The translations under genes were made by a program, and so were the position numbers. From contig NW_025920104.1 of the NCBI RefSeq assembly GCF_902686445.1, positions 3,224,001 through 3,288,000 of the forward strand: a stretch of DNA of 64,000 nucleotides. The letters run 5' to 3'. Below are positions 14,104-24,099 of this stretch, piece after piece. The notes under the pieces are model-generated. The model ran no database searches. It saw only the letters and a program-made list of their open reading frames with translations, and was not told where the DNA came from. Source of the DNA: Sciurus carolinensis. Taxonomy: Eukaryota > Chordata > Mammalia > Rodentia > Sciuridae. Every line of letters starts with the position of its first letter. Position 1 is the stretch's first letter.

Positions 14104-14469
14104 ATGCCACTATTTTGGAAAGCAGTATGGCGATTCCTCAGAAAATTTGAAATGGACCCACCATTTGACCCAGCTATCCCACTCCTCAGTTTATACCCAA
14201 AGGACTTAAAATCAGCATACTACAGTGACATAGTCAAAACAATGTTTATAGCTGCTCAGTTCATGATAGCTAGATTGTGTAACCAATGTAGATTCTCTTC
14301 AATTGATGAATGGATAAAGAAACTGTGTTATATATACAGAGTGGAATACTACTCAGTCATAAAGAAGAATAAAATTATGACATTTACTGGTAAATGGATG
14401 GAGTTGGAGGATATAATGCTAATGAAATATGCCATTCCCCAAAAAACAATGGGTGATTGTCTTATCTGA
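14104..14469 (+). pseudogene. L1 ORF2 C-terminal remnant
   Basis: This is the longest surviving open frame of the LINE-1, about 120 codons. It encodes the end of ORF2p, including PPFDPAIPLLSLYPKDLKSA and a WMELEDIMLMKYAIPQK-like tail, both typical of mammalian ORF2p C-termini. The active protein would supply endonuclease and reverse transcriptase for target-primed retrotransposition. Here the upstream domains are out of frame or stopped, so no functional enzyme can be made. A related antisense copy of the same region is at 61,680-61,925. Confidence 0.8.
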
Positions 14470-14706
14470 TAAGTGGATGATGAGACACAAAAGGGGGGGA
14501 TGGGGGTAAATGAAGAATGGAGGCACTTTGAATTGCATACAGGAAAATGGGGTGGGAGAGGGTGGGGAAAGAGAAATAGTGGACTGAGACAGATATTATT
14601 TCCCTATGTTCATGTATGATTACACAATTGGTGTGAGTCTACATTGTGTACAACCATAGAAACAATAGTTTATCCCATTTGTGTACAATGAATCAAAATC
14701 AGTCTT

Positions 14707-14708
<2 letters not shown>

Positions 14709-14744
<36 letters not shown>
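14709..14744. repeat. (AT)n microsatellite
   Basis: An uninterrupted TA dinucleotide run of about 18 copies at the 3' end of the L1. It may have grown from the element's A-rich tail. Confidence 0.95.
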
Positions 14745-14747
<3 letters not shown>

Positions 14748-14749
14748 AA

Positions 14750-17700
14750 AATAATGTCTTGTCAGGGTATATTTGTCAATATTGATGTATCAATTTTGAA
14801 TCGTCAATGTAGATTCGGACATGTCAGCCCATGGGGGTAAATTTGTCATTGACTAGCCCTTGGGGTAGATTTTTCAATAACAACTATTTGGTGTATATTT
14901 GTCTATATTGATTCATTGGTGTAGATTCTTTCATATTGACCAAACTGAATAGATTCCTCAATATCAACTCAAATTATTTGAATCACTGACATCATCTCAA
15001 CTGGTTAGATTCATTGAAATAGACCCATCAGTCTAGATTTGGCTATATTGACACATTGTGGTAGATTCATTAATATCTACTCATTGGTGCAGATTTGTCA
15101 CTGTTGTCCCATTAGTGTAGATTCATTGATATCAACAAGAAGGTGTAGATTATTGAAACCATCTATGGTTTAGATTGGTCAATAAAGCCTCAATGAAGTA
15201 GATTCATCAATATTAACCTGTCAGTCTTGATTCATCAATATTGACTTGACAGGGTAGATTTATTGATATCTATTCATTGGTGTAGATTCATTGACATCTA
15301 CTCATTGGCATAGATTTGTAGATAACAACCATAAGGGATACATTTGTTAATATCAACCCATCAGTGTAAACTCATAAATATCTACTAGTTGGTGTAGATT
15401 CATTGGTATTGAACTCTCAGAGTAAATTTGTCAGTATCTACTCTTTAGTGTAGATTCAGTGATAATGACCAAATGGGGAAGATTGGTCAATATTGATCTG
15501 TCATGAGAGATTTGATGATATTGAATCGACTGAGTGAATTCATCAATTTTGACTCATTGGTAGAGATTCATAGAGATTGATTCAACTGGTTTCTTTCACT
15601 GATATTGATATGCTGATATTTGTCAATGTTGATTATATTGACCCATCAGGGTAGATCCTTCAATATTGAATCTTCTGTGCATATTCATCAATATCAATCT
15701 GTTGAAATAGATTAATCAATATCAACACTTTGTTGTAGATTTGTCAATATTGAATCATCAGGATAGATTTGCCCATATTGATTCATCAGGTTTCATTCCT
15801 ATTGGTTAGATTCATTAATATCAGCTCTCTGATTAGATTAATCAATATTAACTGGTTCAATTTGTCAAAATGTACTCATTGGGGTAGATTCGTCTATATC
15901 AACCAATGGGGTTAGACTTGTTGATAACCCTTTGGTGTAGATGCATCAAAATAGACTTGTCAGGGTAGATTAGTCCATATCAACTCATTGAGATAGACTG
16001 TTCAATATTGACTCTTCTCATTAGATTCATCAATATCTACCCATCTGTGTAGATTCATCAAAATTGATTCATCAGCATAGATTCATCAATAGTGACAATT
16101 CAGTGTAGATTCTTTGATTTTGATAAGTCTATTGATTTGATGCTGTAGGTTCATTGATTTAGAATTTATGGGGTAGAGCCATCAATATTGAATCACCAAT
16201 GTAGATTCATTGGTGTAGATACATCGGTTTTGATACATCACTGTAGATTCATCAAATTCAACTCAAAGGTTATATTTGCCAATATTTATTCATCAGTGTA
16301 GATTCATCTATATCAACTCTTCAGGGTAGATTTGTCAATATTGACCCTTTGAGATAGATGCCTCAACATTGATCCATCAGTGTAAATTCATCAATATTGA
16401 CCTGTCAAGGTACATTTGTCAACATCGACCCATCAATGTAGTTTGTTCAATATTGACCCATTGGGTTACATTTGTTCATGTATCATATTGGGGTATATTT
16501 GTCAATATTGATGCAAGCATGTAGATTCATAAATATTGACTTGTGGTAGATTGTTCATTATCAATTTGTCATTATCAATGATATGATGTAAATTCATTGA
16601 TGCCAACTTGTTGAGTAGATTTGTGGATATCAACTTGTCAGTGTAGATAATCAATATTGACCCATTGATGTACAATCATCAATATCAATCCATCAAGGTA
16701 CACTCAACTGTATTGACCCTTTGAAGTATATTTCTCAATATTGACTCTTTGGTGTATATTCATTGTTATTGACTTGTCCATGTAGATTCCTCCACACCAA
16801 CCCATTTTGTTAAAACAGTCATTATCAACTTGATGGGATATATTCACTGATGTCAGTCATAGGTGTTGATTCATTGATATTGATACATTAGTGTAGATTC
16901 TTTGATATCAATCAATTGGAGCAGATTCATTGATATTGACTCTTCAATGTAGATCTATCCATATCAATCCATTGGGTTAGATTCATCAATATCAACTTGA
17001 TGGGGTAGATTAATTGACATTGACCTGTGTTTGTTGATTCATCTATATTGACTCATGAGTGTATATTTTTTGATATTGAACTATCTGTGTTGATTCATCA
17101 GATATTGATTTGTCAGTATTGATTCATAGATGTACCTTCATCTATATTGAACCATCAGGTGTATTCATCAATATCAACTCTTCTGGATTGATTCATTGTT
17201 ATTGACCTAAGTACAGATTTGTTGATATTGACTTTTTGGTGTAAATTCATCAATATTGAATCATTGCTGTAGATTCTTCCATATCTACCCATTGGGGTAT
17301 TTTCATCAAAATCATTTCAATTGGGTAGATTTGATGATATCAACATATCAGTACAGATTCTTTAATATTGATCCATTGGTCTAGATCCATTGATATTGAC
17401 TCAAAGGTGTAAATTCATCAATGTCACCTTAAACTGCAGATTCATCAATATCTACCTATCAGTTCCAATTCATTAATATTGACTTGAAGGTTTAGATTCA
17501 TCAACATTGACACATTGTTGAAGAAACTTCTATGTGTACCCTTCAGCATAGGTTTGTTGATATTGACCCATAGGCATACATTCTTCAATTTCAACTCATT
17601 GGTGTGGATTTGTTGATATTGACTTGTTGGTGTATATAGTTCAATATTGATTTGTTGATATCAACTCTTCAAAGTAGATATGTCAATATTGACTTAACGG

Positions 17701-18399
17701 GGAATGTTTGTCAATATCTACTCACCTGTGTAGATTTGTCAGAATTGAATCATCAGTGTAGATTCATGGATTATTACTCATCAAGTTAGATTCAATAATA
17801 TCTACACACTGGTGTAGATTTATTGATATCAACACATTGAGGAAGATTCATCAACATTGACTCTATGGGATTTATTTGCTGATATTGACACATCGATCTA
17901 GATTCATTGATATTGACTCTGGGGTATATTTGTTAATATCAACTCAGTGGAAAGATTTGTTGATATTGATGGGTTGATAATGATTCATCAATGTAGATTT
18001 GTCAATATTGACTCAACAAGGTACATCAACAATATAGACTCACCATGATAGATTCTTGATATCCAGAATTTTGCTATGGTTTTGTCATTATCAACCAATT
18101 GCAGTAATTTGTCATCATCAATCAGTCATGGTAGATTCTCTGATATCAACTAAACTGGGTAGATCCATCAATAGTCATTTGTTGAAATCAATTTGATAAT
18201 GTACATTCATCAATATTGATTAGTCCAAGTACATTGGTTGATATTGATGTGTCTGGGTAGATTTGTTGAAATTGACTCTTTGGTGGAGATTTGTAGATAT
18301 CAACTTATAGGGGTAGATTCATCAATACTGATTTGTCAGTATGGATTTTTCAATGTAGATTCATTGATATCAACCCACTGGGGTATATTTTTTGACGTC
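14750..18399. repeat. Minisatellite array 1, left part (28-bp unit)
   Basis: About 130 degenerate tandem copies of a 28-bp AT-rich unit. The core is GTAGATTCATCAATATTGA, followed by a variable 9-bp end such as CTCATCAGG. Between about 15,880 and 16,110 consecutive GTAGATT anchors fall at 28-base steps, with one or two one-base slips. The middle of the unit alternates between two palindromes, TCAATATTGA and TTGATATCAA. Neighbouring units differ at many positions, so the array is old or poorly homogenised. No long open frame is plausible. The array is interrupted by the provirus at 18,400 and resumes at 22,191. Confidence 0.93.
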
Positions 18400-18750
18400 T
18401 GTGGTGGGCGAGACCCGGGGCCCAGTGTTATGCCACATGCATCCAAAGATGGCGACTGGCAGAGAGTCAAACAGTGTGTTGAGTGTGCTTTGAGAAATAC
18501 AGGAAGTGTTTATCATTGGCTGTATGATAATTAGTTTAGCCACCTAGCGCGTGGACAGATATATCTTACATGTATGCTTGAGTTCGTGATCGCTTGACCT
18601 TTAATAGGATTGGATGGACATATCTGGTTACAATTGCTTATGCATGAGACTGCTTATATATTGAGGGTGTTATCCAAATAAAGCGGAAGCTGCTTCATGA
18701 ACTTCTGAAGAGTACGTGTCATTTTTCCCGCTGGTCAGTGGCAAGTGGCA
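18400..18750 (+). repeat. 5' LTR of the provirus
   Basis: A 351-bp LTR starting TGTGGTGGGC and ending GTGGCA (canonical TG...CA ends). It has a TATA-like TTATATATTGAG at 18,654-18,665 and a polyadenylation signal AATAAA at 18,677-18,682, which gives a U3-R-U5 order. By eye it differs from the 3' LTR at about 25 positions (roughly 93% identity). Confidence 0.93.
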
Positions 18751-18752
18751 AG

Positions 18753-18770
18753 TGGTGGCCCAAACGGGGA
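18753..18770 (+). promoter_or_regulatory. Primer-binding site, tRNA-Lys-like
   Basis: TGGTGGCCCAAACGGGGA lies two bases after the 5' LTR. It resembles a tRNA-Lys-3 complementary site (TGGCGCCCGAACAGGGA) with a one-base insertion and several changes. Lysine priming fits the ERVK class. The assignment is by eye. Confidence 0.65.
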
Positions 18771-19139
18771 ACCGGTGAGTGCTCAGGTAAGTAAAAGACA
18801 GTTTTACTAGCATAATTAACGACAAGGTTTCCCTATTTGAGGAAACGGTTGCCTTAAGGTTTTAATGGAAGATTCCCCTAGTGAGGGAATGTAATGAAAG
18901 GCTGTCCTAAGTGACAGCGAAGGACGTCCTGTAGTAAACGAATACATGTAAGGTGTTATTTGTGTTACCTTTTCTTGTTTCATTTCTGTTTGTTGTTGTT
19001 GTGGTGATATGGACATTAGTTCATTTCTGTCTGACTTCCAAAAAACCAAAATTTCAATAACAGTTAAGAGAAGGGGAAAAGATATCAGAAAACTGTAAAA
19101 GAAGAACAATCAAGTCAAGCTTCTGAAAGAGAAAGTAGA
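18771..19139 (+). other. Proviral leader / deleted gag region
   Basis: Untranslated leader followed by sequence I cannot assign to matrix. A short frame from an ATG near 19,009 stops after about 30 codons. The normal start of gag is missing or unrecognisable here. Confidence 0.5.
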
Positions 19140-19584
19140 TGTTCAGACCTCTGTGCCTCTGCCAGAGCAGTATTAACTCCAGAGATGGGAGTACAACCAA
19201 TACCAACTTCGAGTTGTCAGCCCATTACCTAAAGGAACAGTGGGACTAGTTCTGGGGAGGAGTTCTTCTGCTTTAAAAGAATTAAATATTGTCTCTGGAA
19301 TTATAGACCCTGATTTTACAGGAGAAATAAAAATCCTTGCTTCTTCACCAAGAGATGTAGCAATAATAGCTCAGGGTGATCGCATAGCACAATTGTTGGT
19401 CTTACCCAGCTGCCATGATCAATATCCATCAAAGAATATTATTAGGCGAAATAAAGGATTAGGTTCTACTGGCCAAAATATGGTCATGTTAACATTGGAT
19501 TTAAAAGATAGACCTATGACAAAGTTAGTGATAGAAGGCAAAAGTTTTGAGGGCTTATTAGATACAGGGGCAGCCCCCAGATAG
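19140..19584 (+). pseudogene. pro: Proviral dUTPase-protease (pro) fragment
   Basis: The main frame covers 19,240-19,584. It contains dUTPase motifs: IIDPDFTGEIKI around residue 21 from the first Met, and the later QGDRIAQLLVLP motif. It then enters the retroviral aspartic protease and reaches the catalytic DTG triad at 19,561-19,569, but stops five codons later. The upstream part of dUTPase (about 19,150-19,210) is in another frame. The protease after DTG is absent and the sequence switches directly to capsid-type gag. In betaretroviruses this fusion supplies dUTP hydrolysis and polyprotein cleavage. Here neither can work, because the protease is cut off right at its active site. Confidence 0.85.
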
Positions 19585-19985
19585 TGGGCTGATGTAGAAT
19601 CTCGATCAGTGTTCCCAATATTCCTGGTATTTGAAGATCAAAACAATCAGAGATATCATCAAATATTAGATATAAATTTAGTAAAACAGTTAAAAGAGGC
19701 AGTTATGTCCTATGGAGTACAAGCTGCATTTACCATTTCTTTATTAGAGAATATTGCAAGTCAAAATCTTACTCCGACTGATTGGTGTAATTTAGCAAAG
19801 GCATGTTTATCAGGGGGACAATATCTCATGTGGAAGGTGGCTAACCAGGAGTTATGTTCTGATACTGCCTGATGTAATGCAGTTGCCGGCAATCTTCAAT
19901 GGAATCTAAACATGCTGACAGGCCAAGGACCATATGAAGGGCAAGGTAATCAGATTAATTTCCACCCCAGTGTGTATCAACAAAT
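19585..19985 (+). pseudogene. gag: Proviral gag capsid (CA) fragment
   Basis: The translated frame at 19,609-19,872 contains LDINLVKQLKEAV and LTPTDWCNLAKACLSGG, diagnostic of the N-terminal capsid domain of betaretroviral gag. After a stop at about 19,870 it continues in a nearby frame with LTGQGPYEGQGNQINFHPSV, also capsid. The C-terminal capsid domain and nucleocapsid zinc knuckles are missing. Oddly, this gag piece lies downstream of the protease fragment, the reverse of the normal gag-pro-pol order. It joins reverse transcriptase directly. Confidence 0.82.
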
Positions 19986-20517
19986 TAACCCTCAACTTTT
20001 AATCTATCATTATATGGATGATATTTTGCTAGCTCATAAGGAAAAACCTGTCTTAGAGCAATGTTATAATTCCTTACTAAAGTCACTGGAAAGATGGGGC
20101 TTACATATTGCTATTGATAAAGTACAAATGACAGATACCAAAAGCTTCCTGGGATCTATCATAAATGCAACTATGGTTAAACCCATAAAAATTACCATTC
20201 GGGTGGACAAACTTAGAACTTTAAATGATTTTCAAAAATTTTTGTGTGATATTAATTGGATTAGACCTTACCTTCATTTACCCACCTCAAGTTTGGGCCC
20301 CCTGTTTGATATTCTTAAAGGTGATTCTGACCCCCTTTCTAAGCGGGTGCTTACCCCTAAGGCTCGAACAGCTCTCAAGCTTGTTGAAACAGCTATGGAA
20401 AAGGTTCATCTTGTTCATATTAACCTAGCTAAGCCTGTATCATTCATTGTCTTGGCCACAAATAAGTTACCCACAGGAATATTTGGCAAAAGAGTCCTAT
20501 TCTATGGGCTCATGTGA
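19986..20517 (+). pseudogene. pol: Proviral reverse transcriptase fragment
   Basis: The frame continues from the capsid piece without a stop. The catalytic YMDD box is at 20,011-20,022, followed by RT palm/thumb and connection sequence (RWGLHIAIDKVQ, FLGSII, INWIRPYLHLPTSSLGPLF). The fingers and first palm segment are deleted, so the first catalytic Asp is missing. RNase H is essentially gone: the frame ends at 20,517, just before integrase. It cannot encode an active polymerase. Confidence 0.88.
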
Positions 20518-21368
20518 ATTATGCCCCTAACAAGGTCTTATCCTTGTTTACTGAATCTGTGGCAGAATTAATCCTTAAGGCGTTAACAGCTCGGGACATA
20601 GTCAAGTCTTGTGCTAAATGTGTTACACTTATTCCTAATCCCTCATTAGGAGTAAATCCAAAAGGGCTTGAGCCCAATCATATTTGGCAAATGGATGTAA
20701 CTCATTATTCAGAATTTGGAAAACTACAATTCATTCATGTGTCTATTGATACCATTTCAGGATTTCTTATGGCCTCTGTTCATACTGGAGAAAAAAACAA
20801 AGATGTAATAACACTGTTTACACTCTTTCTCCATCCTGGGGGTTCCCAAACAAATTAAAACAGATAATGGTCCTGGATATACGTCCCAGGCCTTTAAACA
20901 ATTTTGTTCCACCTTTGGTATTCAACATGTCACAGGAATTCCCTATAATCCTACTGGACAAAGCATTGTTGAGCATGACCATTTAACATTTAAAAACATG
21001 CTTTATAAAAAAAAGTGGGAATAGGGGCATCATACAGATCCCCAAAAGACAAATTATCTGTTGCCTTGTTCATCTTAAATTTTTTAAATCTTGATTCTGA
21101 GGGCCAATCGGCTGCTGACCGTCACTCAGAGCCTAATAAAAAACATCTACCTCAAGTGCTCTGGAAGGACATTCTATCGGGACAATGGAAAGGCCCAGAT
21201 CTGGTATTAATCTGGACACGAGGGTCTGTTTGTGTTTTCCCACAGGATGCACAATCGCCAATTTGGGTGCTGGAGAGATTGGTCAAGGCCTCAACAGAGA
21301 CCCCAAAACAGGAAGAAGATGAGGAGGCTTCTCCCACTGATGGTGTTGGTGATTTCTCACCAAGTTAA
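20518..21368 (+). pseudogene. pol: Proviral integrase fragment
   Basis: Integrase is spread over several frames. The end of the N-terminal zinc-binding domain (CAKC near 20,610) and the core with its first catalytic Asp (HIWQMDVTHYSEFG near 20,680-20,720) are in the frame at 20,514-20,858. The second Asp (TDNGPGYTS near 20,860) and the region of the catalytic Glu (GQSIVEHDH near 20,960) are in a shifted frame with a stop. A C-terminal SH3-like segment (WKDILSGQWKGPDLVLIWTR) is in the frame 21,015-21,368. At least two frameshifts inactivate it. Confidence 0.87.
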
Positions 21369-21669
21369 TGGAGGAGACTCACGTGAACTATGGGGGATAG
21401 TAAAGATGTGGCCCTATCCTGTACCCCTTACCAACTCTTCTATTCTATATCCTCCTAGTTTTACAGTTGGCCACATTTCTCCAGTCTGCTGTTCAATGGG
21501 GAAAAGAATGGTTTGGGTTTTTGTCCAGGGGAGGTCTATTTTGTGTTGTATCTGTTCTGTGCATATAGTGTTTATACAAAATGTTTATACATCAGGCGCA
21601 GAGAAACAGCCATTATTTGCCAAGCTCTCATTGCAATTGATGCTGGCTCACCCCCCCAAGTCTGGTTAA
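21232..21669 (+). pseudogene. env: Proviral envelope N-terminal fragment
   Basis: This frame overlaps the end of integrase, as env does in betaretroviruses. It has an arginine-rich N-terminus, a hydrophobic signal-like stretch (LLPLMVLVISHQVNG) and then a short surface-subunit start with WGIVKMWPYPVPL. Most of the surface subunit and the whole transmembrane subunit are missing before the 3' LTR. It has no capacity for a functional glycoprotein. Confidence 0.7.
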
Positions 21670-21825
21670 ATATGCTAGACCGGTAGTCAAAGATGGGTAA
21701 GATTCATGGGGAGCTCATACCGACCTAAGACAGGAAATGAGGGCTAGAGCCTCATTGTCCAATGACAGGTAAGGATGTCGCTCTGCCGTGGACAACCTAA
21801 GACAGGCATGGTCTCTTTTATAAAC

Positions 21826-21838
21826 AGAAAGGGGGAAA
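21826..21838 (+). promoter_or_regulatory. Polypurine tract
   Basis: AGAAAGGGGGAAA lies immediately before the 3' LTR, the normal place for the plus-strand primer. Confidence 0.88.
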
Positions 21839-22190
21839 TGTGGTGGGTGAGACCTGGGGTCCAGGGTTATGCCACATGCATCCAAAGATGGCGACTGGCA
21901 GAGAGCCATATGGTGTGCTGAATGCACCTTGAGAAAAACAGGAAGCATTTACCATTGGCTGTATGATAATTAGTTCAGCCACCTAGCACATGGACAGATA
22001 TATCTTACATGTATGCTTGAGCTTCATGATCGCTTGACCTTTAATAGGATTGGATGGACATATCTGGTTACAATTGCTTATGCATGAGACTGCTTATATA
22101 TTGAGGGTGTTATCCAAATAAAGCGGAAACTGCTTCATGAACTTCTGAAGAGTATGTGTCATTTGTCCCGCTGGTCGGTGGCAAGTGGCA
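21839..22190 (+). repeat. 3' LTR of the provirus
   Basis: A 352-bp copy of the 5' LTR with the same TG...CA ends, TATA-like stretch and AATAAA signal. Many of the differences from the 5' copy are C/T or G/A, including CpG changes. The element is followed by the GACATC target copy and then by array 1. Confidence 0.93.
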
Positions 22191-22870
22191 GACATCAACC
22201 CTTCTGGGTATATTCGTCAATATCTACCCTTCTCATCAGTGTAGATTCATTTATATCAACATTTCAGGGTAGATTTGTCAATATCAACCCATCAGAATAT
22301 ATCCATCAAAATCAATTGTTTGATGTAGATTCAATGATATCAATAATTTGGGGTAGATTCATCAATATCAACTCATCAGGGTAGATTCATTAATATCAAC
22401 CTATGTAATTTGATGATAAAGAGTTGACTTGGTTGATTTGTCAATATTGACTCATTGGTGGAGATTTGCAGATATCAACTTGTAGGAGTAGATTCATCAA
22501 TATCAATTTATTGATATGGATTCATCAATGTAGATTCATTTATATCAACCCATTGGGTTATATTTGTTGATATCTACTCTTCTGTATATATTTGTCAGTA
22601 TCTATCTGTTGATGTAGATTCATCAATATTGACTCATTGGAGTCAATTCATTCATAGCAACCCATTGTATAGATTCATCTATTTTAACTATTCTGGGTAG
22701 ATTCATTGACATCAACCCTTCATTGTAGATTCATCAAAATCAACACTTCAGTGTATATGCATTGATATTGATTAGTCAATATCAATTTGTCAATATAGAT
22801 TAGTTGATATTAACTTGATAGGGTAGATTCATGAATATTGATTCATCATGGTAGATTCATTGGTATTGAG
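22191..22870. repeat. Minisatellite array 1, right part (28-bp unit)
   Basis: The same 28-bp family as 14,750-18,399 resumes right after the provirus, with about 24 copies. It fades out at about 22,870 into unrelated AT-rich DNA. The unit orientation is unchanged, which confirms a simple insertion. Confidence 0.92.
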
Positions 22871-24006
22871 TTTTCTCCTTAACATGTACTTTTACAAATG
22901 CTTTTTCTATTGCTGTTAAATCTAATTCATCTAATTTTAACTTATGGTATCCATGACATCCAAGATTTTAGATCAACCTACCTAACATTTTAAGTCATTA
23001 TTTTTTGCTGAAGACACATCCTACAAGAAATAGATATTACACTTTCACCATTTTAGAGAAATCGACACTATATTAATGGCTTGACCACTTAGAGAAATGA
23101 ATAGTTAAGCAAATTTAAAGACATCCTTACTTTTATCTATTTAGCCAGTTTTAGTCATGTGAACTGAAAGGCATTTGGATCCATTTTATTGTAAATTTAT
23201 TAATGCTTATTATATATGTATATATGTATATATGCCAATTTTGGCATCATATACATAATATATAGACAAAAGCATATATGTAGATACAACATACAATAAA
23301 CAGGTATACACACATATGCATAAAGCTGATATAAAACAAATAATTTATAGTTATAGATTCCCAGTTATGAAGCAAAATAGCTTATTTCACCACTGAGAAT
23401 TAAGATAAAGCCTGTCACAAATTTTTATAAAACATACATAGGACCTGTGCAGTTGGAGACATAAGGTGTAGAATCTACCAGCCATGGGGAAGACTAAAAT
23501 AAAAGGTTCATGTGGGCTACTCATTCTCCAAGGTGGAAGGTTTACTTTCACTTTCACCATTGTATATTCTTTATCCTTAGGTCTTTTCAAAGGGAATCTC
23601 TTCCTCTCCAGTGTATTTATGAGTTAACTTTTGATTAATTGAACTCTGAGTAAAGACAATAGAAGTAAACATTAGGCAAGAAACTCCAGGAACACAAAAC
23701 AAGAGAATGACAAAAGCTGAATTCACAATAGTACCCCGGAGTTCAGAAGAAGACAGAGGCTTTGAAACATGACACAGTATGAAATATTACACAACTGGAT
23801 CAGATTAGAGTCAGTTCAAATATGAAAAAATTCTGGGACAACATGAAGTTCTAAGGAGGCTCTTTGCAAGGACAATATGTACATATGGGATCCTTTTAAT
23901 TTTTCCTTACTGTGAATATCTGGAGAGAATAAAAAAATGAATGGAAATTAGTGAATTCCCTGACATTCTCAGGCCTGGTGCACCTGGGTGATTCAGATCT
24001 TTCTTT

Positions 24007-24010
<4 letters not shown>
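22871..24010. other. Unique AT-rich sequence, no gene recognised
   Basis: Contains a TATATGTATA-rich patch at about 23,205-23,245. No exon or RNA gene is recognised. Confidence 0.5.

Positions 24011-24064
<54 letters not shown>
24011..24064. repeat. (CT)n microsatellite
   Basis: About 27 uninterrupted CT repeats, followed by a T/C-rich tail to about 24,100. Ser-Leu and Arg-Glu repeat frames here are by-products of the dinucleotide run. Confidence 0.96.
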
Positions 24065-24070
<6 letters not shown>

Positions 24071-24099
24071 TTTTCCTCTTTCTTTCTCATCCTTTTCTT

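Larger units (their letters stand above)
9880..14745 (+). mobile_element. LINE-1, long but decayed, + strand
   Basis: This is a nearly 4.9-kb L1 running from degraded ORF1-like sequence (about 9,900-10,700) through all of ORF2 to the 3' UTR. ORF2 landmarks, in order: the endonuclease start (10,745-11,170, with a peptide like ILDDFNTLLSPLDR); the pre-RT and RT region (11,480-13,000, including the segment around 12,370-12,480 that in intact L1 lies in the RT N-terminal half); and the C-terminal part (14,000-14,470, PPFDPAIPLLSLYPKDLKSA). Many frameshifts and stops break it into frames under 130 codons, so it is not active. Its 3' UTR (GTGTACAATGAATCAAAATC near 14,680) matches the antisense L1 end at 61,350. 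It ends in an AT microsatellite that abuts minisatellite array 1. Confidence 0.9.
18400..22190 (+). mobile_element. Defective ERVK/betaretrovirus-like provirus
   Basis: This is a 3.8-kb endogenous retrovirus: 5' LTR, primer-binding site, fragments of dUTPase/protease, capsid, reverse transcriptase, integrase and envelope, polypurine tract, 3' LTR. It is flanked by a 6-bp target duplication, GACGTC at 18,394-18,399 and GACATC at 22,191-22,196 (one CpG-type change). Six bases is the usual size for class II (ERVK, IAP, MMTV-like) elements. The target is inside a 28-bp repeat unit, and removing the element restores a normal unit. A betaretroviral origin is also supported by a dUTPase domain fused upstream of protease. 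Most of gag, much of pol and most of env are deleted, and stops and frameshifts occur throughout, so it cannot produce virus. Confidence 0.93.

Noticed and set aside
14750..18399. CRISPR-like array
   Set aside because: The repeats are contiguous and degenerate with no spacers, and the surrounding SINEs and LINEs show that this is mammalian DNA.
18238..18534. 98-codon open frame spanning the end of array 1 and the LTR
   Set aside because: It crosses the proviral integration boundary, so it cannot be an ancient gene. It is a chance frame.
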